Shown piece by piece: positions 15,888 to 24,309 of a stretch of DNA of 64,000 nt. The stretch is from assembly GCA_945868475.1 (NCBI GenBank), contig CAMBLM010000002.1, positions 124,001-188,000 of the forward strand. Reading direction: 5' to 3'. The position numbers and the translations under genes are program-made. Source of the stretch: an uncultured Ruminococcus sp. Lineage in GTDB: Bacteria; Bacillota; Clostridia; Oscillospirales; Ruminococcaceae. The notes beneath the pieces are model-generated. The model ran no database searches and was not told the origin of the DNA. It saw nothing but the letters and a program-made list of their open reading frames with translations. How positions within the stretch are numbered: the first letter of the stretch is position 1; the number at the start of each line of letters is the position of its first letter.

Positions 15888-16342
15888 TTCGTAATTGTTT
15901 TGCTTCGCAAAATTGACGCAAAGCCTTAAATATGTAGGGGCGGATTCCATATCCGCCCGTTAGAATACAACAAAACACCCCTGTTTTCATCGGATAAACC
16001 GTTGAAAACAGGGGTGTTCGTTTTTATGAAACACTTTAATACTAAACACCAATAAAATAAAGGAAAAAATCTGCACCGAAATCGCATATATTCAAGATTG
16101 TCGGCTTGATTTTTTCTATATTTTAAATGGTGTTTAGTATAAATTCAGGTTTGCATTGGGCGGATATAGAATCCGCCCCTACGGAATTTGGTGTTTTGCA
16201 AATAATTTACGGAGCATAAATAATCCCGAATTCCGAATTCATCAGAAAACGCCTTGCGGCGAGGGACGGGCAACCCGTCCCCAACAGAAATTCGGATAAA
16301 TTTTCGGTGCAAATTAATTACGCATTACGAATTACGCATTGA
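15878..16342. repeat. Nested palindromic gene-end element R3, interrupted by MITE B
   Basis: The order is: AT arm AATGCGTAATTCGTAATT at the symporter stop; GGGGCGGATTCC..ATCCGCCCG block (15937-15960); hairpin ACACCCCTGTTTTCA../..TGAAAACAGGGGTGT (15975-16018); MITE B; GGGCGGATATAGAATCCGCCCC block (16158-16180); an AATTCCGAATTC arm; a GCCTTGCGGCGAGGGACGGGC..CCGTCCCC block; and AT arm AATTACGCATTACGAATTACGCATT, which enters clpB. It has the same parts as R2 and R4. Confidence 0.8.
16037..16142. mobile_element. MITE copy B
   Basis: ATACTAAACACCA (16039-16051) and TGGTGTTTAGTAT (16128-16140) bound the same 102-bp length as copy A with only a few base differences in the core. TA flanks are present. 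It is inserted inside palindromic element R3, between its central hairpin and the next GC block, so it arrived after the repeat or travelled with it. Confidence 0.82.
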
Positions 16343-18929
16343 TCAAGAGTTCATTGTCAACGCAGTCGATCTTGACCGTGCTGTACGGTTCGATCTCGTC
16401 GGCGATGATCTTCTTTGCGAGCATTGTTTCGAGCGTACTCTGGATATATCTCTTGAGCGGTCTTGCGCCGTATACGGGGTCATAGCCGTTATCTGCGATA
16501 TAGGTCTTGGCGGCGTCGGTGACATCGAGCGTGATCTGCTTATCCTTTAAGCGGTTCTGGAGGCTCTTGAGCATAAGGTCGATGATCGGGAATATCTCTT
16601 TCTTGGTGAGCGGCTTATAGAACACGATCTCATCAAGACGGTTGAGGAACTCGGGACGGAAGTGGCTCTTGAGCAGATTGCTTACGTTCGCTCTTGCTTC
16701 GTCCGAAATCTCGCCGTTCTCGTTGATGCCGTCGAGGATAAAGTCCGAACCCAGGTTAGAGGTAAGGATTATGATAGTATTCTTGAAGTCTACCGTTCTG
16801 CCCTGCGAGTCGGTGACACGGCCGTCATCAAGGATCTGGAGCAGGATATTGAACACATCGGGGTGAGCCTTTTCGACCTCATCAAAGAGGACTACGGAAT
16901 AAGGCTTTCTGCGGACTGCCTCGGTGAGCTGACCGCCCTCCTCATAGCCGACATATCCCGGAGGTGCGCCGATAAGACGGCTTACGCTGAACTTCTCCAT
17001 ATACTCGGTCATATCGATACGGACGAGGTTGTTTTCATCGTCAAAGAGGCACTGTGCAAGAGTTTTTGCAAGCTCTGTCTTACCAACGCCCGTAGGTCCC
17101 ATGAACATAAACGAACCGATAGGTCTGTTCGGATCCTGGATACCTGCTCTTGAACGGAGGATAGCTTCGCTGACCTTTTTAACTGCTTCGTCCTGACCGA
17201 TAACACGGCGGTGAAGAATTTCCTCGAGGTGGAGGAGTTTTTCACGCTCGCCCTCCATAAGCTTTGAAACGGGGATTCCAGTCCAACGGGCAACGACCCT
17301 TGCGATCTCTTCATCGGTAACTTTATCGTGAAGAAGCGTATCAGCCTTGTTCTTTTCGGCTGTTTCCTCAGCAGCTTCGAGCTTTTTTTTCAATTCGGGG
17401 ATCCTGCCGTAGGTGAGTTCTGCGGCTTTATTGAGGTCGCCGCTGCGCTGTGCGGAAGCAAGCTCGCCGTTAGCGGCTTCGATCTGCTCACGGAGCGACT
17501 GGAGGTTCTTGATATTCGCTTTTTCGTTTTCCCAACGTGCTTTCATCTCGTTGAATTCGGCACGCATTTCGGAAAGCTCCTTGCGGATATTTTCAAGTTC
17601 TTCCTTGGAAAGCTTGTCGTCCTCTTTTTTGAGGGCGGTTTCGGCTATCTCCTGCTGCATTATCTTACGGGCGAGGTCGTCCATTTCGGCAGGCATTGAA
17701 TCCATTTCCGTTCTTATCAGAGCGCAGGCTTCATCAACGAGGTCTATAGCCTTATCGGGGAGAAATCTGTCGGTGATATAACGGTTGGAAAGCGTTGCGG
17801 CTGTGATAAGTGCGGAGTCCTGGATTTTTACGCCGTGAAAGACTTCGTAACGCTCTTTAAGACCTCTCAGAATGGAGATAGTGTCCTCAACGGTCGGTTC
17901 GTCTGCCATTACAGGCTGGAAACGACGTTCGAGTGCAGGGTCTTTTTCGATATACTTACGGTACTCATCAAGCGTTGTTGCGCCGATGCAGTGGAGTTCG
18001 CCCCTTGCGAGCATAGGCTTTAAGAGGTTGCCTGCGTCCATTGCGCCGTCGGTCTTGCCTGCGCCGACGATAGTGTGAAGCTCATCGATGAAGAGGATGA
18101 TCTTTCCCTCGGACTTCTTGACTTCGTTAAGAACGGCTTTCAGACGCTCCTCGAACTCTCCTCTGAACTTTGCGCCCGAAATAAGGCTGCCCATATCGAG
18201 GGAGAAGATAGTTCTGTCACGAAGATTTACAGGAACATCTCCACGGACGATACGCTGTGCAAGGCCCTCAACGATAGCGGTCTTACCAACGCCCGGCTCA
18301 CCGATGATAACAGGGTTGTTCTTGGTCTTACGGGAAAGGATACGGATAACGTTTCTTATTTCGGCATCTCTGCCGATAACAGGGTCAAGCTTGTTTCTCT
18401 TTGCGAGTTCAACGAGGTCCTGACCGTATTTTTTCAGTACATCGTAGGTGTCCTCGGGGTTGTCGCTCTGGACACGCTGGTTTCCTCTGATCTTGGAAAG
18501 GGCATCGAGGAATTTATCCTTTGTGATGCCGAATGTTTTGAAGATCTCGTTGATGCTGCTGTTTGCAGTATTGAAAAGCGCAAGGACGATATGCTCAACG
18601 GAAACATAGTCATCATGCATATTCTTTGCGATCTGTTCAGCCTGATTGAGGCAGCTGTCTACATCGGAAGAAACATAAACCGTGTTCATCTCTCTGCCGC
18701 TGCCCGTTACCTTCGGGAAAGATGCGATCTTCTGCAAGAGTGCGTTCTTTACGCCCTCATTGTCAGCGCCCATTGAGTTCCAGAGCTGTGAGATAAGTCC
18801 GTTCTCCTGCTCGGTCAGAGCATAGAGAAGATGTTCCTGCTCAATGCGCTGGTTCTGGTATTCAACAGCGGTGCTTTGAGCAGCATTGATAGCGTCAAGT
18901 GATTTTTTAGTGAATTTGTTTGCGTCCAT
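16332..18929 (-). CDS. clpB: ATP-dependent disaggregase ClpB
   Basis: ClpB (Hsp100) pulls aggregated proteins apart together with DnaK. The 865-residue protein has the N-terminal Clp repeat domain (1-145), nucleotide domain 1 with GEPGVGKT (about 205), a coiled-coil middle domain around 400-525 ([16 protein letters not shown]), and nucleotide domain 2 with GPTGVGKT (about 605) and the [11 protein letters not shown] pore loop. There is no zinc finger, and the full middle domain marks it as ClpB rather than ClpC. GGAGG precedes the ATG. The final residues INA and the stop come from the R3 arm. The 400-bp upstream region has no clear CtsR box; a TGCACA-GTAT-TGTGCA palindrome is present. Confidence 0.95.
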   Translation of the reverse strand: MDANKFTKKSLDAINAAQSTAVEYQNQRIEQEHLLYALTEQENGLISQLWNSMGADNEGVKNALLQKIASFPKVTGSGREMNTVYVSSDVDSCLNQAEQIAKNMHDDYVSVEHIVLALFNTANSSINEIFKTFGITKDKFLDALSKIRGNQRVQSDNPEDTYDVLKKYGQDLVELAKRNKLDPVIGRDAEIRNVIRILSRKTKNNPVIIGEPGVGKTAIVEGLAQRIVRGDVPVNLRDRTIFSLDMGSLISGAKFRGEFEERLKAVLNEVKKSEGKIILFIDELHTIVGAGKTDGAMDAGNLLKPMLARGELHCIGATTLDEYRKYIEKDPALERRFQPVMADEPTVEDTISILRGLKERYEVFHGVKIQDSALITAATLSNRYITDRFLPDKAIDLVDEACALIRTEMDSMPAEMDDLARKIMQQEIAETALKKEDDKLSKEELENIRKELSEMRAEFNEMKARWENEKANIKNLQSLREQIEAANGELASAQRSGDLNKAAELTYGRIPELKKKLEAAEETAEKNKADTLLHDKVTDEEIARVVARWTGIPVSKLMEGEREKLLHLEEILHRRVIGQDEAVKKVSEAILRSRAGIQDPNRPIGSFMFMGPTGVGKTELAKTLAQCLFDDENNLVRIDMTEYMEKFSVSRLIGAPPGYVGYEEGGQLTEAVRRKPYSVVLFDEVEKAHPDVFNILLQILDDGRVTDSQGRTVDFKNTIIILTSNLGSDFILDGINENGEISDEARANVSNLLKSHFRPEFLNRLDEIVFYKPLTKKEIFPIIDLMLKSLQNRLKDKQITLDVTDAAKTYIADNGYDPVYGARPLKRYIQSTLETMLAKKIIADEIEPYSTVKIDCVDNELLINA

Positions 18930-19022
18930 AAAAATCGACCTCCTTTGATGTTATCAAAAACAATGGCTAATGCCATGGATTTTGTCGTTTAAATTGATTT
19001 TTATACAATAGGTGTAACAATT

Positions 19023-19038
19023 TGCACAGTATTGTGCA
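19023..19038. promoter_or_regulatory. Palindrome upstream of clpB (possible operator)
   Basis: TGCACA-GTAT-TGTGCA is a perfect 6-4-6 dyad in the 400-bp intergenic region 18930-19329, about 95 bp before clpB. It overlaps where a -35 could lie for a TATAAA-like -10. No regulator can be named. The rest of the region is AT-rich with no other gene seen. Confidence 0.3.
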
Positions 19039-19253
19039 GAACGCACAAGCTCAGCTTCATTTCGACATTTTATTTCGTAATCGCGCGAGATTGTGCATTT
19101 TTTACAATACTCTGTTAATATTATTGTAAAAATATTTGCTGTTTTGGTTTGAATTTATGTAAACGGGAAGAAAAATGTCCTTGTTTGGCGCATTTAACTC
19201 CCCTCGATCGGCATAATCAGTCGGGTTTTGTCGTTTTATGCGATATAAAAAGC

Positions 19254-19282
19254 TTGAAATAAATTGTGAACAGATTTATAAT
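19254..19282 (+). promoter_or_regulatory. Promoter of the small DUF6514-like gene
   Basis: TTGAAA, 17 bp, perfect TATAAT, 48 bp before the ATG at 19330. Confidence 0.75.
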
Positions 19283-19329
19283 AAATTTTAAGAAGAGGTG
19301 TTATTAAATTTTTTGAAAGAGGGATAATA

Positions 19330-19596
19330 ATGAATACACTTAAAACCATTGCCACCGCACAAAACCGATTATGCTACAGCCTTACCGAAAGCATCCGTGA
19401 GGACGGAAGCGTTTCTTATGGGGTAAAGGCGGTGACGACATTGTTCGGTACTTCCGAGGAAGCGGCTGTTGAGGATATCTCATCCGACAGGCAGGTCGTT
19501 GAAAATTTTGTGGATCTGCTCGCGGACAACCTTGTTCTGCCGTCCACTTTAACAGAAGTTGCGGAGGAATTCGTTGCGTCTTTTTTCACAGTTTGA
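19330..19596 (+). CDS. Small conserved protein, DUF6514-like
   Basis: This is an 88-residue acidic, soluble protein with no membrane segment or known catalytic motif. The pattern (an early CYSLTES strand, YGVKAV, then EEAAVEDISSDRQVVENFVDLLADNLVLPSTLTEVAEEF) agrees with a small family of Clostridia proteins labelled DUF6514. I recognise this only from general resemblance. GAGGGAT lies six bases before the ATG, and it has its own strong promoter. It precedes smpB, which also has a separate promoter, so no functional link is implied. Confidence 0.65.
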   Translation: MNTLKTIATAQNRLCYSLTESIREDGSVSYGVKAVTTLFGTSEEAAVEDISSDRQVVENFVDLLADNLVLPSTLTEVAEEFVASFFTV

Positions 19597-19605
19597 CGAA
19601 AACGC

Positions 19606-19634
19606 TTGACATGATCCCATCTTTGTGGTATAAT
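19606..19634 (+). promoter_or_regulatory. Consensus promoter of smpB-ssrA
   Basis: Perfect TTGACA, 17 bp, perfect TATAAT with extended TGG. It probably drives both smpB and tmRNA, since only 17 bp separate them. Confidence 0.85.
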
Positions 19635-19677
19635 ATCTAATTACGAAATCATCTTGCTGTAAAAAGGGACAAACACT

Positions 19678-20142
19678 ATGGAAAAGGAAGCTTTTAAGAC
19701 AATTGCCGAAAACCGAAAGGCACGGCATGAATACTTTATCCTCGAAAGCTTTGAAGCAGGCATTGAGCTTGTCGGAACTGAGGTAAAATCTATCCGCAGC
19801 GGCGGAGTCAACCTCAAGGACAGTTGGTGCATCATTGAGGACGGCGAACTTTTCGTGAACGGTATGCACATTTCGCCCTATGACCACGGCAATGTTTTCA
19901 ACAAAGACCCTCTGAGAGTCCGCAGACTGCTCATGCACAAGAAGCAGATAATGCAGCTTCTCGGAAAGATCAAGCAGGACGGGCTTACGCTCATTCCGAT
20001 CTCGATCTATTTCAAGGGTTCGCGCGTTAAAGTTCAGGTCGGACTTTGCAAAGGTAAAAAGCTTCACGATAAGCGTGATGATATGGCAGCGAGGGCTGCA
20101 AAACGTGATATTGAAAGAGCTGTCAAATCCCGGAACCGTTAA
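19678..20142 (+). CDS. smpB: SsrA-binding protein SmpB
   Basis: SmpB binds tmRNA and places it in the empty A site of stalled ribosomes. The 154-residue product shows the family start [23 protein letters not shown], the [18 protein letters not shown] segment (about 33-50), the LLMHKKQI region (about 86) and a basic C-terminal tail ([18 protein letters not shown]) that mimics the anticodon arm. The length is standard. tmRNA follows 17 bp downstream, a common pairing, and one consensus promoter can serve both. Confidence 0.95.
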   Translation: MEKEAFKTIAENRKARHEYFILESFEAGIELVGTEVKSIRSGGVNLKDSWCIIEDGELFVNGMHISPYDHGNVFNKDPLRVRRLLMHKKQIMQLLGKIKQDGLTLIPISIYFKGSRVKVQVGLCKGKKLHDKRDDMAARAAKRDIERAVKSRNR

Positions 20143-20159
20143 AAAAGTTCTGCATCTTT

Positions 20160-20508
20160 GGGGATGTAAAGGTTTCGACGGGGACTTTGAATCACGATAA
20201 GCGGGTAGAGGAGCGCACACTCTCAAAACGGCGCACGTTTTAAAATTAGACGACAACAATAATTTTGAATTAGCAGCTGCTTAATTGCTGCTCGTCTTGC
20301 CGTTGAGTACCACGGCTTCGGTTAAGGCGTCGACTAGTGGTGAACGCCGCAGGAAAGTGCCTGCGTTCTTGCGGTGTATTGCAGGCTACCGAGCATCATT
20401 GTGTGTTTGTTCACGATGATGCGAGGGAACGTTAATAACAAACTACACCCGTAGAAAGTTGTGTGGATAGGTTTTCGGACACGGGTTCGATTCCCGTCAT
20501 CTCCACCA
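20160..20508 (+). ncRNA. ssrA: Transfer-messenger RNA (tmRNA)
   Basis: The tRNA-like ends pair as GGGGATG/CATCTCC with an encoded CCA, and the 3' half carries the T-arm ACGGGTTCGATTCCCGT. The 5' end has the usual GTAAAGGTTTCGACGGGGA. The tag reading frame ends DDNNNFELAAA with TAA at 20282-20284. Reading back in frame, GCG at 20231 is the most likely resume codon, giving a 17-residue tag. The reading of the resume codon is inferred. Confidence 0.95.
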
Positions 20509-20531
20509 GAAGACCCACATATATGTGGTAA

Positions 20532-20566
20532 AGAGTCTATGTTTTTCATAGGCTCTTTTTCTTTTG
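20532..20566 (+). terminator. Terminator after tmRNA
   Basis: AGAGTCTATG-TTTTT-CATAGGCTCT followed by TTTTCTTTTG. A separate perfect palindrome CCACATATATGTGG (20515-20528) lies between it and the CCA end. Confidence 0.85.
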
Positions 20567-20664
20567 TCTTCTTTGTGCCTATGTCCTTTATCCTTTTCTA
20601 CGATTTATAGTATAACTGCACATTGTGTATATTTTATGATAATATTGTGAATATAGAGTAAAAA

Positions 20665-20691
20665 TTAGCACTCGCTGGGTAGGAGTGCTAA
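20665..20691. promoter_or_regulatory. Orphan CIRCE element (HrcA operator)
   Basis: TTAGCACTC, exactly nine bases, then GAGTGCTAA: a perfect match to the CIRCE consensus recognised by the heat-shock repressor HrcA. No groES, groEL, hrcA, grpE or dnaK gene follows. The next gene, tcdA, has its own promoter 66 bp further on. The dyad is followed by TTTGTTTTTT, so as RNA it would also resemble a terminator. A possible upstream promoter (TGCACA-17-TAATAT, extended TGA) ends 19 bp before it. Confidence 0.85.
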
Positions 20692-20756
20692 TTTGTTTTT
20701 TGGGGGGACAGCACATATCGAAATTATTTCTCCCACAAAAATCTAAGTTAGGCTTC

Positions 20757-20785
20757 TTGACTTTTTTGAAAAAATGTGATAATAT
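20757..20785 (+). promoter_or_regulatory. Promoter of tcdA
   Basis: TTGACT, 17 bp, TAATAT, downstream of the CIRCE and about 70 bp before tcdA. Confidence 0.6.
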
Positions 20786-20855
20786 ATTCAATGCTTACTA
20801 TGACGATATACTTTATAGACATTGAAACAAAATAGTTATCTAAGGGGATAAGTTT

Positions 20856-21611
20856 ATGCTTGATCAGTTTTCAAGAACCGAGCTTTTGTTCGGAAAAGAA
20901 GCAATGGATAAGCTGAAAGGCAGCAGGGTCGCTGTTTTCGGCATCGGCGGCGTAGGCGGATACGCTGTCGAGGCACTCGTACGAAGCGGTGTAGGTACGC
21001 TTGACCTTATTGACGATGACAAAATATGCATTACAAATCTGAACAGGCAGATCTTTGCCACACGAAGCACTGTCGGAAAATACAAGGTCGATGTTGCGGA
21101 AACGAGGGTACACGATATTTGCCCCGATATAAAGGTAAACACATACAAGTGCTTTTATATGCCGGACACGGCTGATGCGTTCGATTTCTCGGAATATGAC
21201 TACATAATCGATGCGATAGACACTGTGACGGGCAAGCTTGAGATAATAAAACGTGCAAAGGCTTTGGATATCCCCGTGATATCCTCAATGGGCGCAGGAA
21301 ACAAGCTTGATCCGACCGCTTTCCGTGTTGCGGATATTTATCAGACAAAGGTTTGTCCGCTGGCAAAGGTAATGAGATATGAACTCAGAAAGCTCGGGAT
21401 AAAAAACCTTAAAGTGGTCTATTCCGAGGAAAAGCCGATCCGTCCGATCGAAGATATGGAAATATCCTGCCGAAATCACTGCGTATGCCCTCCGGGAACT
21501 GTAAGAAAATGCACCGTGCGCCGGGATATACCGGGTTCAAATGCTTTTGTTCCGTCGGTGGTGGGACTCATTATTGCAGGAGAAGTTATAAAGGATCTTG
21601 CGAAGAACTAA
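20856..21611 (+). CDS. tcdA: tRNA threonylcarbamoyladenosine dehydratase
   Basis: TcdA (also CsdL) cyclises the t6A37 modification on ANN-reading tRNAs with ATP. The 251-residue product is an E1-like ThiF/MoeB fold enzyme: nucleotide loop VFGIGGVGGYAVEAL (about 28-42), DDDKICITNLNRQIFA (54-69), and the IDAID segment (about 117). Two late cysteines (CRNHCVCPPGT, near 210) are also present. The length and motifs favour TcdA over MoeB or ThiF, and no molybdopterin or thiamine genes are near. An AAGGGGAT ribosome site precedes the ATG. Confidence 0.88.
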   Translation: MLDQFSRTELLFGKEAMDKLKGSRVAVFGIGGVGGYAVEALVRSGVGTLDLIDDDKICITNLNRQIFATRSTVGKYKVDVAETRVHDICPDIKVNTYKCFYMPDTADAFDFSEYDYIIDAIDTVTGKLEIIKRAKALDIPVISSMGAGNKLDPTAFRVADIYQTKVCPLAKVMRYELRKLGIKNLKVVYSEEKPIRPIEDMEISCRNHCVCPPGTVRKCTVRRDIPGSNAFVPSVVGLIIAGEVIKDLAKN

Positions 21612-21620
21612 TACAAATAA

Positions 21621-21653
21621 AACAGTCCACATGGGATATCCGTGTGGACTGTT
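21621..21653. terminator. Convergent terminator between tcdA and CPBP protease
   Basis: AACAGTCCACA..TGTGGACTGTT is a perfect stem. On the minus strand it is followed by TTTATTTG, a good terminator for the protease gene. On the plus side the T-tract is weaker. Confidence 0.75.
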
Positions 21654-21681
21654 ACTATTATAACACCAATAATACAAAATA

Positions 21682-22515
21682 TCAGCACGTTTCGGCTGGT
21701 TCCAAAGCAGGAATTTCCTTGTGATTTCTCTCTTTTGCAGCCTTTACGCCGATAATGGCTGTGATAACTGCGATGATGCCTCCGACTATCGAGCCTACGA
21801 TAAGCACAGTCATGCCCGTTTCTTCATCGGGGACAAGGACAGAGAAAAGGCAGCTCATAAGGTTTCCTATAAAGTGGAACACAACGCAGAGCTTCCAGTC
21901 GCCCGTTACAAATCTTATTCCCATAAGTACAAGTCCGAAAACAAGCGCATAGATCATCATATTCTGCGAATGGATAAGTCCGAAGACGAGCGTTATCACC
22001 GCGATAGTGAACCAATTCGAGAAGCCGCGCTTTTTAAAGAATGTAACGAGCAGACCTCTGAAAATAAGTTCCTCGACAAACGGTGCAAAAAGTGCTGTAA
22101 AGAACATAAACGGCACTGACTGCGCAAGAAGATCCTGCGTGGAGTCGGTTTCGGTGATGCCCCTTAACGAGAGCGAGAGCGAATTTATAAGCTGAAGCAC
22201 GAAGAATGAGCCTATTGTGAACAGAACTGTAAGGCCATAGGTTTTTCCGCTCTGCCGGACGGGTGACATATCGGACATTTTCGTTTTCGAGATGAGCATT
22301 GTTAAAATTCCGCCGATAAGTGCTGCTATCTGGCTGACAACAGATATTATCATAAGCGAATCTGCGCTCGTTATATCGAATGTTTCGCCTGCGGCGGCAC
22401 TTTTTATTGCAAGCACGATACCGAGAACCATACCTGCCAAGAGCTGAACTGCGTAATACACCCAGAAGGGTACCATTGCGACAAAGAAGCTGCCGATCTT
22501 TCTTAAAACTTTCAT
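21682..22515 (-). CDS. CPBP family intramembrane glutamic endopeptidase
   Basis: This is a 277-residue polytopic membrane protein of the CPBP (Abi/CAAX protease-like) family. The catalytic motifs are all present: EELIFRG near residue 145 (EExxxR), FGLIHSQN near 175 (FxxxH) and HFIGN near 213 (HxxxN). About eight hydrophobic segments are seen. Family members process prenylated proteins or secreted peptides and can protect producers of bacteriocins; no peptide gene is adjacent, so the role here is open. AAAGGAG lies seven bases before the ATG. Confidence 0.85.
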   Translation of the reverse strand: MKVLRKIGSFFVAMVPFWVYYAVQLLAGMVLGIVLAIKSAAAGETFDITSADSLMIISVVSQIAALIGGILTMLISKTKMSDMSPVRQSGKTYGLTVLFTIGSFFVLQLINSLSLSLRGITETDSTQDLLAQSVPFMFFTALFAPFVEELIFRGLLVTFFKKRGFSNWFTIAVITLVFGLIHSQNMMIYALVFGLVLMGIRFVTGDWKLCVVFHFIGNLMSCLFSVLVPDEETGMTVLIVGSIVGGIIAVITAIIGVKAAKERNHKEIPALEPAETC

Positions 22516-22634
22516 AGCTGTTTCTCCTTTTGATGTTTTATTTGCGCTGTATTAATCAACTAATACAATAATACCATCATAAGTTACGTTTGTCAATAGT
22601 TTTTCTTAATTCTTTTTAAATTTTTTTTATTCTA

Positions 22635-22663
22635 TTGAAATAACGGCGGTGATGTGATATAAT
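22635..22663 (+). promoter_or_regulatory. Promoter of carboxynorspermidine dehydrogenase gene
   Basis: TTGAAA, 17 bp, TATAAT with TGA in the extended -10 position, 46 bp before the ATG. Confidence 0.75.
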
Positions 22664-22709
22664 TTTCTTGCAAATATTTTTGAAAATAATTTGAGAGGAA
22701 GTTGAATAA

Positions 22710-23918
22710 ATGGGAAGAGCTTTAATTATCGGCTGCGGCGGCGTTGCAAGCGTTGCTATCCACAAGTGCTGTCAGAACTCCGAGGTTTTCACGGATATTA
22801 TGATCGCATCGAGAACAAAGGAAAAGTGTGACGCTCTCAAAGCCAAGCTTGACAATATGTACGGCGGAAAGACGAACATCTCGACTGCAAAGGTGAATGC
22901 TGACAGCGTTCCCGAACTTGTTGCGCTCATGAAGGAATACAAGCCCGATGTCTGCCTTAACCTTGCGCTCCCTTATCAGGATCTTACGATAATGGACGCC
23001 TGCCTTGAATGTAAAGTTCACTACATCGACACTGCAAACTATGAGCCTGAGGACACAGCAAAGTTTGAATACAAGTGGCAGTGGGCATACCGCGAAAAAT
23101 TCGAGAAAGCAGGCATCACTGCGCTCCTCGGAAGCGGTTTTGACCCGGGTGTAACGGGTGTTTTCTGCGCTTATGCGATGAAGCATTACTTTGACGAGAT
23201 CAATTACATCGATATCCTTGACTGCAACGCAGGCGACCACGGTTATCCGTTCGCAACCAACTTCAACCCTGAGATAAACATTCGCGAGGTTTCCGCAAAC
23301 GGTTCTTACATTGAGGACGGCAAGTGGGTCGAAACCAAGCCTATGGAGATCAAGCGTGTTTACAACTTCCCCGAGGTCGGCGAAAAGGATATGTACCTCC
23401 TCCACCACGAAGAGCTTGAATCGCTTGCACTCAACATCAAGGGCATCAAGCGCATCCGTTTCTTTATGACGTTCGGACAGAGCTATCTCAACCACCTCAA
23501 GTGTCTTGAAGATGTCGGAATGACTTCTATCGTGCCTATCAATTACAATGGCATGGAGATAGTTCCGCTCCAGTTCCTTAAAGCGGTTCTCCCCGACCCT
23601 GCTTCGCTCGGTCCGAGAACAAAGGGCAAGACCAACATCGGCTGCATCATGCAGGGCAAAAAGGACGGCAAGCCTGTTAATTACTATGTTTACAACGTAT
23701 GTGTACATGAAGAATGTTATGCCGAAGTCGGCTCGCAGGCAATTTCCTATACAACGGGCGTTCCTGCGATGATCGGCGCAATGATGGTCATGACGGGCAA
23801 GTGGCAGAAGCCGGGCGTTTACAACATTGAAGAATTCGACCCAGACCCGTTTATGGACGCACTCAACAAATGGGGACTTCCTTGGAAGGAATCATTTGAT
23901 CCGGAACTTGTTGATTAA
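22710..23918 (+). CDS. Saccharopine dehydrogenase family protein, probably carboxynorspermidine dehydrogenase
   Basis: This 402-residue oxidoreductase has an N-terminal Rossmann loop IIGCGGVASVAIHKC (about 6-20) and the saccharopine dehydrogenase C-terminal catalytic fold (GSGFDPGVTGVF near 143, DCNAGDHGYPFATNF near 172). Its length and the motif set match carboxynorspermidine (carboxyspermidine) dehydrogenase, which condenses aspartate semialdehyde with a diamine using NADPH in the alternative spermidine pathway. The matching decarboxylase and other polyamine genes are not in this window, so the role is inferred from family. It has its own promoter and ends against element R4. Confidence 0.85.
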   Translation: MGRALIIGCGGVASVAIHKCCQNSEVFTDIMIASRTKEKCDALKAKLDNMYGGKTNISTAKVNADSVPELVALMKEYKPDVCLNLALPYQDLTIMDACLECKVHYIDTANYEPEDTAKFEYKWQWAYREKFEKAGITALLGSGFDPGVTGVFCAYAMKHYFDEINYIDILDCNAGDHGYPFATNFNPEINIREVSANGSYIEDGKWVETKPMEIKRVYNFPEVGEKDMYLLHHEELESLALNIKGIKRIRFFMTFGQSYLNHLKCLEDVGMTSIVPINYNGMEIVPLQFLKAVLPDPASLGPRTKGKTNIGCIMQGKKDGKPVNYYVYNVCVHEECYAEVGSQAISYTTGVPAMIGAMMVMTGKWQKPGVYNIEEFDPDPFMDALNKWGLPWKESFDPELVD

Positions 23919-24226
23919 TTCGGAATTATTTTTGCTACGTAAATTTGTCGAAAATACCAATTTGTAGGGGCGGATTCCATATCCGCCCGACATCGGTGTG
24001 TGAAAACTCGAGAATAATAACAAAAACAGACCTGTTTTCAAAGGAAAGTTCCAATGAAAACAGGTCTTATTCGTTTATATTATAATGTCTTGCGGCGCAA
24101 AACGAAAAATTGTTCCAACGAAAAATCGCCTAAAAACCAAGGTTTGCAACGGGCGGATATAGAATCCGCCCCTACGATTTTCGTTACAAACTAACGGAAC
24201 ACAACTAATTCCGAATTCCGAATTTT
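23916..24226. repeat. Nested palindromic gene-end element R4
   Basis: TTAATTCGGAATTA starts at the stop codon. There follow a GTAGGGGCGGATTCCATATCCGCCCG block (23966-23990), a hairpin AGACCTGTTTTCA../..TGAAAACAGGTCT (24028-24066), a GGGCGGATATAGAATCCGCCCC block (24151-24173), and a closing arm AATTCCGAATTCCGAATT. Here it lies between two genes in the same direction, unlike R1-R3 and R6. Confidence 0.8.
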
Positions 24227-24239
24227 TTCTTCTCCCCTC

Positions 24240-24267
24240 TTGTAAAAAAAACAAAAATATGTATAAT
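24240..24267 (+). promoter_or_regulatory. Promoter of yfhO
   Basis: TTGTAA, 16 bp, TATAAT. The first ATG of the track ORF (24259) lies inside this -10, so it cannot be the translation start. Confidence 0.65.
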
Positions 24268-24309
24268 AGTATATGTATGCCAACTTTTTTACGGAAAGGA
24301 AAATCGATC

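Noticed and set aside
20334-20549. Minus-strand ORF of 71 aa across the tmRNA
   Set aside because: It lies opposite the tmRNA 3' part and its terminator; peptides like this are a known annotation artefact of tmRNA/tRNA ends.
20665-20705. CIRCE dyad as a plain intrinsic terminator
   Set aside because: The exact consensus and nine-base spacer make chance unlikely, and a separate terminator already follows the tmRNA; dual use is left open in the findings.
22722-23708. Minus-strand ORF of 328 aa opposite the dehydrogenase
   Set aside because: A shadow frame with no motif; composition follows the codon pattern of the opposite strand.
24259-24309. First 17 residues of the track yfhO ORF
   Set aside because: The ATG lies in the -10 box, so it cannot be on the mRNA; TTG 24310 follows AAAGGA.
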